From Acidobacteriota bacterium (GTDB lineage: Bacteria > Acidobacteriota > Terriglobia > Acidiferrales > UBA7541): a DNA stretch of 64,000 nucleotides. Position numbers and translations under genes: made by a program. The stretch spans positions 172,435 to 236,434 of the forward strand of contig JABCZR010000004.1 of NCBI GenBank assembly GCA_013289585.1, given 5' to 3'. Under the pieces are notes generated by a model that worked only from the letters and a program-made list of their open reading frames with translations, was not told where the DNA came from and did no database searches. Positions 10,001 to 16,743 of this stretch are shown here, piece after piece. Numbering within the stretch: position 1 is the first letter of the stretch; each line of letters starts with the position of its first letter.

Positions 10001-10716
10001 CGGACAATTACGACAACAACGGGTACTACAACATAGAAAAATCAATCGGCTATGGACCCAGTAATGACTACCGCAACAACGTGTTCATCTTCACTGAGGT
10101 CTATCAATTGCCATTCGGCAAAGGGAAAAAATGGGGAAACGACATGGGACGCGCGGCTAACTTCTTTTTCGGAGGCTGGTCACTCAATAGCGCCACTAAC
10201 TTCTCGAGTGGGTTGCCTTTCAACTATGGCCTGAGCAGTTGCAGCCCTGAAATTGACAATGGACCTTGCCGGCCCGGCGTATCGGGAACGATTTTGGCTG
10301 GGACTCACAATGGAAGCCCGAATAGTGGTGGATACTGGTTCGGCACCACGAATGGCGTCTCATTGGAACCCGCCTCAGGGGCCGCAAATGGTGCCCCAGG
10401 AACCGTTTGTTTTGGCGGTGCCCCGCTGACCGCTGGTCCGTGGGTTCAGCCAGGTTGTGATTCCTTCGGAAACGTTGGGCGCAACACCGGCCGTGGCCCC
10501 AGGTTCTTTAACACTGATCTAGCGGTGTTCAAAGACTTCAACGTCACGGAGAGGGCCAGAGCTCAGTTCCAAGCTCAGTTCTTCAATATTTTCAACCATG
10601 CCAACCTTGACCTGCCGAACGGCTGCGTGGATTGCAGCAACGGCGGCAGCATCACCAACATCGCTTACGGCTCGCAGATGCGTGCCGTGCAACTTGGTCT
10701 GAAGCTCACCTTCTAA
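7030..10716 (+). CDS. Oar-like TonB-dependent receptor with carboxypeptidase-regulatory-like domain
   Basis: 1228 aa from the ATG at 7030, chosen because GAGGAGG (7017-7023) ends six bases before it; an in-frame GTG at 6973 lacks such a site. A signal peptide (MLRRFMLVGFAALLGAFILNVPGARG) is followed by a CarboxypepD_reg-like beta-sandwich (about 30-110: GSIVGTVTDPQGTVVPGAKVTITN), a plug-like region, and a long outer-membrane barrel ending in aromatic residues (VQLGLKLTF). This is the large acidobacterial OmpA/Oar-type receptor class. It should import an oligosaccharide or other large nutrient using TonB energy. Neighbouring alpha-glucosidase and trehalase genes suggest a glucoside, by inference. 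Confidence 0.92.
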   Translation: MLRRFMLVGFAALLGAFILNVPGARGQAVYGSIVGTVTDPQGTVVPGAKVTITNLAKGTVQEATTNESGNYTVSHLIPDEYKVRVEAQGFKAYDVPSLTVSADASARLDAQLEVGAVTQSIEVSGEVPQLQTEKSDVNTTFTSRTVESLPIYNRNFTSLQLLSPGNQRMNGWNHAASENPQGSGQIMTQGQHFAGTAFELDGTDNQDAILGIIVINPNLESVNEVKITSQDYDAEFGKAIGVIMTTQTKSGTNQWHGGAFDFQRSNSNFARNPFTQSPGTSVGVPSGNWNQFGGLLGGPIKKDKLFVFMDYQGTRSHIGGSGGDRIPTAAERGGNLSDLGTTIFDPYMTTDAAHTTVATVGGVPVFLTPSQRTQAKCPNPADFCGAFPGNVIPTSRLSTQSQALLALIPVGRDGTGLNPNFFGSGNNVLDSDGFDVRGDFAATAKLQFFGRYSLQQFTRSGPGLFGTLAGGPALPSDPSVGNFAGTSNVRNQSLATGFDYTLSPTLLTDFRFGYFRYHVQTAPGGVGTTPATDAGIPGLNMGTLYTSGMPYFAVNSPGTQLFSFGYALGQNSEIQCNCPLTESEHQYQFVNNWTKIHGNHTIKFGADVRYAHNLRIPSDAHRAGQLDFNNDTTQGPGAVGGVGMAAFLLGDVSAFQRYVSSSTNATETQPRLFFYGQDTWRATSKLTVNLGLRWEIYVPESAAGNGLGGWVDLGTGEVRIAGQNGVNLKGNTSTSFTHFAPRVGIAYQATPKTVIRLGYGRSYDIGVFGSIFGHFITQNLPVLGQQSLSDNPGFIAFTLPTGPPSFTPAQVLANNCNPITDPAGVQSDGSFIPTMNPCVGPNGRSFQPDNVGGNARPFNNRIPSVDAWNATIQRQVTSTITATAAYIGNKGTHTFIGDNPAYNPNSPTVVGYIPGCNFLPTSFTQPNPANCGASGLPQDLRKPYYLKYGWEQGLNYAGNDADSKYNALQTTVEKRFSNGLSMQASYTFQHADNYDNNGYYNIEKSIGYGPSNDYRNNVFIFTEVYQLPFGKGKKWGNDMGRAANFFFGGWSLNSATNFSSGLPFNYGLSSCSPEIDNGPCRPGVSGTILAGTHNGSPNSGGYWFGTTNGVSLEPASGAANGAPGTVCFGGAPLTAGPWVQPGCDSFGNVGRNTGRGPRFFNTDLAVFKDFNVTERARAQFQAQFFNIFNHANLDLPNGCVDCSNGGSITNIAYGSQMRAVQLGLKLTF

Positions 10717-10737
10717 CCCCGGGGAGCTCACGACCCA

Positions 10738-10771
10738 ACGGGGAGCCGCATCGGGCTCCCCGTTTTTTTTT
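10738..10771 (+). terminator. Rho-independent terminator after TonB receptor
   Basis: A perfect 10-bp stem, ACGGGGAGCC (10738-10747) with GGCTCCCCGT (10754-10763), has a 6-base loop and is followed by a run of nine T. It sits 21 bases after the receptor stop codon and ends that transcript before the TPR gene at 10804. Confidence 0.93.
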
Positions 10772-10803
10772 GCTTCGTGCTTCCGCTAAGATGGTGCTGG
10801 GTC

Positions 10804-11883
10804 ATGGCAATGAAACAGCCGCAACGGTCTCTTGCATTCTTGGTTGTGGGTTTGCTGATAGCGGCGCGCCTCGTCTGCGCACAATCCCCTACCGGGGAGG
10901 CAGCAAATCAAGCGACCGAGGCGCCTCAACCGAAGCAAACAGATCCCCCGGCTGCCGTCTTTGCCGAGGCCCAGCGGCTATCACAGTTGGGAAAGTTCGA
11001 TGAGGCGCTCGCTCAACTCGACGCGCTTGCATCCACGCAGCCGGATGCGAAGGGCCTCTCGCATGAGATAGGAATCGTCTATTATAAGAAATCAGATTAC
11101 ATCAAGGCCGCGGCCCTATTTAAAAAAGCCATTGAGGAAGATCCTGGCGACAGCGAAGCTATTCAATTGCTGGGGCTCTCTTATTACCTTGCCGGGCGGC
11201 CTGCGGAAGCCATAGCGCCGCTGGAAAAGGTTCAGACATGGTATCCCAGCGCAAATGTGGATGCCGCTTATATCCTGGGTATTTGCTACATCCAGACCAA
11301 GGACTACCCCTCGGCGCGCCACGCTTTCGCCAGAATGTTTGCGGTACCCCCAGATTCAGCGGCGAGTTATCTGTTTACGGCGAGGATGTTGTTGCGGCAG
11401 GACTTCGGGCCGGTCGCCGAGGAGTACGCTCTAAAAGCCGTAGAGATCGATCCGAAACTTCCGCTGGCGCACTCCCTGCTGGGAGAACTCTATATCTACA
11501 AGTCGCGGATCCCCGAAGCCATCGAACAGTTCCAGAAGGAGTTGCAGTTGAACCCCGCAGACGCCGCTGTATATTACAAACTCGCCGATGCCTACTCCCG
11601 TCTGCAGAACTACGAAGAGGCGGAGCGGCTCTTGCAGCGGTCGATTTGGCTGGATGCCACTTCGACTGGTCCGTTCATCCTGATGGGAAAGATCCTCGAG
11701 AAAAAAGGCGAGACGGTGCTTGCCGTGCGCGCGTTGCAACGGGCGCTGGCCATGGACCCAAACAACCCCATTCCACATCACCTCTTGGGACAGGCCTACC
11801 GGCATTTAGGCAAGAACGAAGACGCGGAGCGTGAGCTGAAGATTGCTAGCCAGTTGGAACAGAGCCAGAACGCGAAACCTTGA
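10804..11883 (+). CDS. Secreted TPR protein
   Basis: 359 aa from the ATG at 10804; an earlier in-frame start at 10777 adds nine residues before the signal peptide (KQPQRSLAFLVVGLLIAARLVCAQ). About eight TPR motifs fill the rest (for example KSDYIKAAALFKKAIEEDPGD and LPLAHSLLGELYIYKSRIPEAIEQFQKELQLNP). No catalytic domain is visible. It follows the receptor terminator and precedes the multihaem cytochrome-TPR gene on the same strand by about 120 bases, so the two may act together at the periplasmic face. Confidence 0.85.
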   Translation: MAMKQPQRSLAFLVVGLLIAARLVCAQSPTGEAANQATEAPQPKQTDPPAAVFAEAQRLSQLGKFDEALAQLDALASTQPDAKGLSHEIGIVYYKKSDYIKAAALFKKAIEEDPGDSEAIQLLGLSYYLAGRPAEAIAPLEKVQTWYPSANVDAAYILGICYIQTKDYPSARHAFARMFAVPPDSAASYLFTARMLLRQDFGPVAEEYALKAVEIDPKLPLAHSLLGELYIYKSRIPEAIEQFQKELQLNPADAAVYYKLADAYSRLQNYEEAERLLQRSIWLDATSTGPFILMGKILEKKGETVLAVRALQRALAMDPNNPIPHHLLGQAYRHLGKNEDAERELKIASQLEQSQNAKP

Positions 11884-12004
11884 GGTCAGTTTTCGAGCAT
11901 AGCGCTGCGCAAACTGGGTGTGTCGGTGCAGGATTCCGCCGGCAATATGTAGGAATCAGGCGGTCTGCGGCACATCGGCAAAAATGGATTGGACTGAGTT
12001 GCTG

Positions 12005-13696
12005 ATGCGAGAGAATCGGGGAACAAAGTCTAAGCTGGCGCAGCGGATGCTCCTTCTCGTTGTCTTGGCAGCATACTTACCAATTTTCGCACAACAATCC
12101 TCAACCACGCATGAAACGCCTGACACTTCCAGCGTCAAAGATTATGTCGGGAATGAGCCGTGCGCGTCCTGCCACGCTGAGATATACAAGAGCTATGCGA
12201 GAACAGCGATGGCGCATGCAAGCGGTTCGGCAATCCAGGAGTTAATACCGGGTGATTTTACTCACGCTCCATCCGGAGTTCACTATCGCGTTTACTCCGA
12301 TGCGGAAGGGGCCTGGCTCAGTTTCGAACGCTCTGGTGATCCGGCGGTTAACGGCAAGAGGCAATTGCAGTACTTCATTGGTTCCGGCCGCCGCGGGCGA
12401 ACCTATTTGTTTTCCGTGGATGGATTCACGTTCGAATCACCGATCAATTGGTACGCGCAGAAACGTGTTTGGGATATGGCTCCCGCGTACCAATCCGCGC
12501 AGGAAATTCCCATGACTCTTCCTGCTTTGCCCGCTTGCCTCGCCTGTCATACGAGCAATATGAAAGCTCCTGCCCCGGGCACGGAAAACAAATATTCGCT
12601 TCCTCTTTTCGCGCACGCGGGAATTACCTGTGAACGGTGCCATGGTGCGGGCGCGGCGCACGCAACTTCAAAAGGAGCGATCATCGACTCTTCTAAACTC
12701 GCTCCTGCCCGCCGTGATGATGTCTGCATGCAGTGCCACCTCGAAGGAAACGTGGCCATCGAGCAGCCCGGCAAACATCTGTACGAGTTTCGGCCGGGCG
12801 ACAATCTCTCAGACTTCACGCACTACTTTGTCTTTGCCGATGACGGCTCCCGAAGTTTGCGCGCTCTGAGTCAGTCCGAGGCACTTGCGCAGAGCGTGTG
12901 CAAGCGTAAGTCGGGAGATGCAATGTCTTGCACGAGCTGTCACGATCCGCATGCGACTCCGGCGGCGGAAGAAAAAGTCTCCTACTACCGGAACAAATGT
13001 CTTGCTTGTCACGGTGCCGCGCTTGGCGCAAAGCATCATGCCGAGAAGCCCGACTGCAGACAGTGCCACATGCCTGCTGTCGCCAGCGAGGATGTTGCCC
13101 ACACACAAGCGACGGATCACCGCATCCTGCCCTTGCCGGCGATGCCTCTGCAAAACCCGGGTTCGCCCGCGGCGCCGCGGCTGATTCGTTTTCCTGCGGC
13201 ATCAGGGGCCGAGGATACGCGTGACCTGGCGCTGGCATGGGCGTCCCTTGCGGAAGGCGGGATGGCGTCCGCGGCGGCGGAAGCGGAATCGCGGCTCCGC
13301 AAAGCCGTCAAAGAAAAGCCGGACGATCCTGCATTGTTGACTGCGCTCGGATTTATCGAACAGAAGCGCGGAAAGCGAGCGGAAGCGCGAAAAGACTATG
13401 AGCATGCGCTCGAAATCGATCCTTTAGACAATGAAGCGGCCGGCAATCTTGGCGTCATCGAAGCACAGGAAGGACACATGGAGCGCGCTGTTGCTCTGTG
13501 GCAGCAGGCGTTTGAGCGAGTCCCTGGGAAAAGCGTCGTCGGAATGAACCTGGCCCAGGTTTACTGCTCGAGCGCGCAATTCGACCAAGCGCGCGCTTAT
13601 ACCCGGCGTGTTCTACAGTTCAATCCCGACTTGCCCGAAGCTAAAGCGCTGATGCGATCCTTGAGCGCGGATCCCCCGAAATGCGCCGCTCGTTGA
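12005..13696 (+). CDS. Multihaem c-type cytochrome with C-terminal TPR domain
   Basis: About 563 aa from the ATG at 12005 (MRENRGTKSKLAQRMLLLVVLAAYLPIFAQ is a good signal peptide); starts at 11984 or further upstream are possible. Seven CXXCH haem-binding motifs are visible: CASCH, CLACH, CERCH, CMQCH, CTSCH, CLACH and CRQCH, in a cytochrome c554/c'-like layout. After residue about 400 the sequence changes to TPRs (DDPALLTALGFIEQKRGKRAEARKDYEHALEIDP). The protein should be a periplasmic electron-transfer scaffold. It is convergent with the trehalase gene, 38 bases apart. The redox partner cannot be named. Confidence 0.9.
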   Translation: MRENRGTKSKLAQRMLLLVVLAAYLPIFAQQSSTTHETPDTSSVKDYVGNEPCASCHAEIYKSYARTAMAHASGSAIQELIPGDFTHAPSGVHYRVYSDAEGAWLSFERSGDPAVNGKRQLQYFIGSGRRGRTYLFSVDGFTFESPINWYAQKRVWDMAPAYQSAQEIPMTLPALPACLACHTSNMKAPAPGTENKYSLPLFAHAGITCERCHGAGAAHATSKGAIIDSSKLAPARRDDVCMQCHLEGNVAIEQPGKHLYEFRPGDNLSDFTHYFVFADDGSRSLRALSQSEALAQSVCKRKSGDAMSCTSCHDPHATPAAEEKVSYYRNKCLACHGAALGAKHHAEKPDCRQCHMPAVASEDVAHTQATDHRILPLPAMPLQNPGSPAAPRLIRFPAASGAEDTRDLALAWASLAEGGMASAAAEAESRLRKAVKEKPDDPALLTALGFIEQKRGKRAEARKDYEHALEIDPLDNEAAGNLGVIEAQEGHMERAVALWQQAFERVPGKSVVGMNLAQVYCSSAQFDQARAYTRRVLQFNPDLPEAKALMRSLSADPPKCAAR

Positions 13697-13734
13697 AGAA
13701 CTACCTTCGACCGTTGGTTGGCATGCGAAACCCG

Positions 13735-15489
13735 CTAGTGAGCTTGCATAGCGCCGTTTCCTTGTTCGCTCGCGAGTTTTTGTGCCAGCTCCGCGGGAAG
13801 ATCGTGCAGAAGGTCCAGGAACACGCCGTTCGTCCAGCCAAAGCCCACAACATTCGCATGGTAACCCGCCGTCACCTGAGTTTCCGAAGAACGCGTGACG
13901 GCGTTGTACTTCTCACGAATGGTTCCATCACGGCGAAAATTTTCGGCCACCGTCGAGAGGAACTTGTACGAAATCCGGTCGGCCTCTTTGTTGAACCCGT
14001 AGCGCCTCAGGCCTTCATTCGTCAGAAGTTGATTAGGCGCCCAGGCGTAGGGGAAGTCCCACTGCGCGCCGGTTTCCTTGGCGCTCATCGCCAGACCGCC
14101 CGGCTGTTCGAATCTCGGTAGATGCTGCACGAGCGCCCGCGCCTGCTCGGGCGTGGCGAGCCCCGCCCAGAGCGGGTAAAAGGTTGTCACGTATTCGTAG
14201 GTGGATCGCGCTTGCCTTTGAAAGTCATAGTCAAAAAACATTCCGTGTTGGGCATCCCATAGAAATTTGTTGATGTTCAGCTTTCGCTCTTCCGCGGTCT
14301 TCTTCCATTCTTCGGCTTCTACTTTGGAACCGAGAATCGTGCTCATGCGTTCTAGGTCCTTCTCTGCTTTATACAAAAGGCTGTTGAGGCACACGGGCGC
14401 AAAGTGGTGCGTTTCCGCGCCGTAGGGGCCGAAGCGGAAGGAAATGTCGAACCCCGACTCGCGCATGGAGCGGTCGCCCTTGTAAAAGTCAGAGCTAAGC
14501 GAGACATTCGTGGCCACGCTGCAGTCCGGCTTGGATTTGGTTTGGGACGTGTCGCATACCTGCAGGGAGTACGTTGAACCGAAAGTCGCGGGAGACGTGG
14601 CTCCATCGGCTTTGCGGACGAGCTCATGGTGATCAAGCTCTGGATGGGTCAGAAAGTACGCCACCACTTCACGATAGTGCCCGGTTTCGTCTTTCAAACT
14701 TTCGGGAGCGGGCCCCTCTCCAAAATCGAAATAACGCGAGAGGCCGGTCGCGCCGGCGAGGTGCGGCGCTGTCGTCCACAAACTATGCTCCTTGACTGCA
14801 AGTTTGTACGCATTCCTCAGCCAGCTGGGATCTTCGTGACCGGCGGCTTTCTCTGCTTCGTAAATCGCCATAATCATGGAAGTCAAGAATGGTGGCTGGG
14901 AGCGCGTGAGGTAATAGGTGCGGTTGGCATTTAACACTCCACCGTAATGCTCCACTTCGAATAAGAAGTTCTCCACCATGCCCTTGGCCAAGTCGAGCCT
15001 GCCGTCGCGAAGCAGCCCCACAATAATAAAGTAGCTATCCCAGCCGTACATTTCGTTGAATCTGCCGCCCGGCACGACGTAGCGGTTCTGAAGATACAGT
15101 AAGCCCGGTGGATCAATCGATTCCGAGCCCGCTTTTCCCAGCTGGCCGGCGGATGGCAGCAAGCTTATTACCTGGACGCTGCAGCGGGATTCGAGTTCTT
15201 TTACAGTCTCGGGTACGGGGAAATTCGCGGGAAGGTACAGCTGCGGAGTGCTGGTGAGTTTCGAATCGCCGAATGTCGCACAATCGGAGAGCGATCGAGA
15301 CAGAGTGTCCCAGCTGGCGGAGATGTAGGAAAGGATTGGCTCGAGGCCCTTTTCCGCGTTTTTTTGAGGCCATGCAGAGATGGGATTCGAAACAGCCAGG
15401 AGAATAACTAGCGTGCTTGCAAAGACTTGCCGTCCTTTGCGACGCAAGCAGAGATCTGCGGAGTGTGGACCAGACAATTCGGGGTGCAT
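13735..15489 (-). CDS. Secreted alpha,alpha-trehalase (GH37)
   Basis: 584 aa from the ATG at 15489; a TTG at 15561 would add 24 residues. A signal sequence (VFASTLVILLAVSNPISA) is preceded by basic residues. Both trehalase signatures are present: PGGRFNEMYGWDSYF near the N-terminal third and QWDFPYAWAP near the C-terminus, with LTNEGLRRYGF after it. Substitution of the usual Gly by Ala-containing YAW in the second signature is small. The enzyme hydrolyses trehalose to two glucose in the periplasm. Together with the GH13 enzyme at the left edge it suggests use of trehalose and related glucosides. GH37 family length is normal. Confidence 0.93.
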   Translation of the reverse strand: MHPELSGPHSADLCLRRKGRQVFASTLVILLAVSNPISAWPQKNAEKGLEPILSYISASWDTLSRSLSDCATFGDSKLTSTPQLYLPANFPVPETVKELESRCSVQVISLLPSAGQLGKAGSESIDPPGLLYLQNRYVVPGGRFNEMYGWDSYFIIVGLLRDGRLDLAKGMVENFLFEVEHYGGVLNANRTYYLTRSQPPFLTSMIMAIYEAEKAAGHEDPSWLRNAYKLAVKEHSLWTTAPHLAGATGLSRYFDFGEGPAPESLKDETGHYREVVAYFLTHPELDHHELVRKADGATSPATFGSTYSLQVCDTSQTKSKPDCSVATNVSLSSDFYKGDRSMRESGFDISFRFGPYGAETHHFAPVCLNSLLYKAEKDLERMSTILGSKVEAEEWKKTAEERKLNINKFLWDAQHGMFFDYDFQRQARSTYEYVTTFYPLWAGLATPEQARALVQHLPRFEQPGGLAMSAKETGAQWDFPYAWAPNQLLTNEGLRRYGFNKEADRISYKFLSTVAENFRRDGTIREKYNAVTRSSETQVTAGYHANVVGFGWTNGVFLDLLHDLPAELAQKLASEQGNGAMQAH

Positions 15490-15675
15490 ACCTTGGCTGA
15501 GGATAGTCGCTTGCCATTCGCTAAGCAATAAGAGTTTGTGTGAGGCCACACATGGAGCCAAATCACGAGTGCCATGAACGAAATACGGGTTTCGAATCCA
15601 GTTCTAGTCACAGCACAGAGCGAACGGAGATGCGCTGCGGTCGAAACTGTTTTAGACTACATAAGTTGCAGAAAT

Positions 15676-15751
15676 GGGCGTGTAGCTCAGCTGGGAGAGC
15701 ACCTGCTTTGCAAGCAGGGGGTCGCCGGTTCGATCCCGGCCACGTCCACCA
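15676..15751 (+). tRNA. tRNA-Ala(TGC) with encoded CCA
   Basis: A full cloverleaf: acceptor GGGCGTG with CACGTCC (one G-U pair), D arm GCTC/GAGC, anticodon stem CCTGC/GCAGG around TTTGCAA (anticodon TGC), T arm GCCGG-TTCGATC-CCGGC, then A and CCA. Its 3' 45 bases recur at 26855-26898, marking it as the attachment site of an island. Confidence 0.97.
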
Positions 15752-15815
15752 ATTTTCTCTTTGCTTTTATTGAGTTAGCTGCCTTCGTGTGTTTAGCCTC
15801 GCTTTGGTCAGGAGT

Positions 15816-15893
15816 GGATTGTGCCCAGTTTTGTGCCCACCCAGGCGAGACATGGCATTGAACACCACATCTTCAGACGCGTGGACATAGTGG
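15816..15893 (-). pseudogene. Remnant of a tyrosine recombinase C-terminus
   Basis: On the minus strand the sequence reads HYVHASEDVVFNAM followed by SRLGGHKTGHN, which resembles the end of phage-type integrases: the catalytic Tyr region YxH followed by an AMxxLG tail. No recombinase core with its Arg-His-Arg residues is present upstream, so only a fragment is left. Its position, about 65 bases inside a tRNA and reading toward it, is where island integrases usually end. The family assignment rests on a short stretch and is tentative. Confidence 0.4.
15825..15841. repeat. 17-bp direct repeat, left copy
   Basis: CCAGTTTTGTGCCCACC is identical to 26711-26727. Both copies lie just inside the tRNA-Ala repeats and both read GGHKTGH on the minus strand, consistent with recombinase tails left at each end of the island. 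Confidence 0.6.
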
Positions 15894-15897
15894 GAAC

Positions 15898-16161
15898 AAT
15901 CCCGAGCGGGCGCAATTCCTTCCCTACCTGAAAGGATACGTCGCGTTCTAGGGTAAGGAGTACAAGACGGCGCTCGATGAACTGCTGAAAGCGAACCAGA
16001 ACGATCCGTTCCATGCATGATTGGCCAGACCTACGAGAAGTTAGGCGACGAGGACAAAGCCATCGAGTTCTACCGCAAGGCCTCGACAGCAATCGCGCAT
16101 AATCCCCGCTGCGTATGCGGTCCCCTTCACTAAGAAGAAGCTTGCTTCGGTGTCGAACTAG
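15898..16161 (+). pseudogene. Decayed TPR-protein fragment
   Basis: Translation gives NPERAQFLPYLKGYVAF, a stop (TAG at 15949), GKEYKTALDELLKANQNDPF, then after a frameshift near 16015 IGQTYEKLGDEDKAIEFYRKAS, and after a second shift PAAYAVPFTKKKLAS before a stop at 16159. This is the C-terminal part of a TPR protein broken by one stop and two frameshifts. It is a dead fragment next to the tRNA, probably left by island insertion or deletion. Confidence 0.7.
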
Positions 16162-16407
16162 TCTTTTGTTTTCGACTTTCCCATTCAAATCTGACAACCG
16201 CTCTGCAGTAACTGTAGTAGGTAATACAGGGGAAGCGCCCGGAATCACGCCTGAAGGCACCCTCCCTCCCCCTAACAAGCTACTACACCTATTACGGGGC
16301 GAACGAGGCACCCAAACGAATCAAGTGGCCCCCCAAAAGCATTTGTCCGGCTACGCGACTTATTCAGGCGCACGCGCTTAACTCGCTGCGTATACAGGAT
16401 ATCTAGC

Positions 16408-16593
16408 TTACTTTATAATTGGTTTCCCACTGCGTGGTTCCGAATGGCCCGTTACGTCTTTTCGCCATTCCAGGTTTTCTTCCTTTTCTGTCGGTAACCT
16501 CGCCACTAATCGGGCATTGACCCTGCCGAGTCTCCAAAAAATCAAAGCCAGCAGAATCGCAATTATTGCCAGGAGGATTGAGATAATGGCCAT
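16408..16593 (-). CDS. Possible small single-pass membrane protein
   Basis: 61 aa if started at the ATG at 16593: a strongly hydrophobic N-terminus (MAIISILLAIIAILLALIFW) followed by a polar, basic tail (RLGRVNARLVARLPTEKEE). The frame is open further upstream to 16668. No good ribosome site is seen before the ATG and no family is recognised. It could be a real small membrane protein of the island or chance. Confidence 0.35.
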   Translation of the reverse strand: MAIISILLAIIAILLALIFWRLGRVNARLVARLPTEKEENLEWRKDVTGHSEPRSGKPIIK

Positions 16594-16743
16594 TTCGGGT
16601 TCTTCAAATATTCGCGAAAAGCACGCTGGACGATCTTTTTCTTTCTCCGTATGCGTAGACACTAGCATTCGGGAATTGGGGGTGCAACAGCTTAAAGGAG
16701 TAACGCGCGAGAGAATGATGTTTTGTGTCGTCGCATAAAGATA

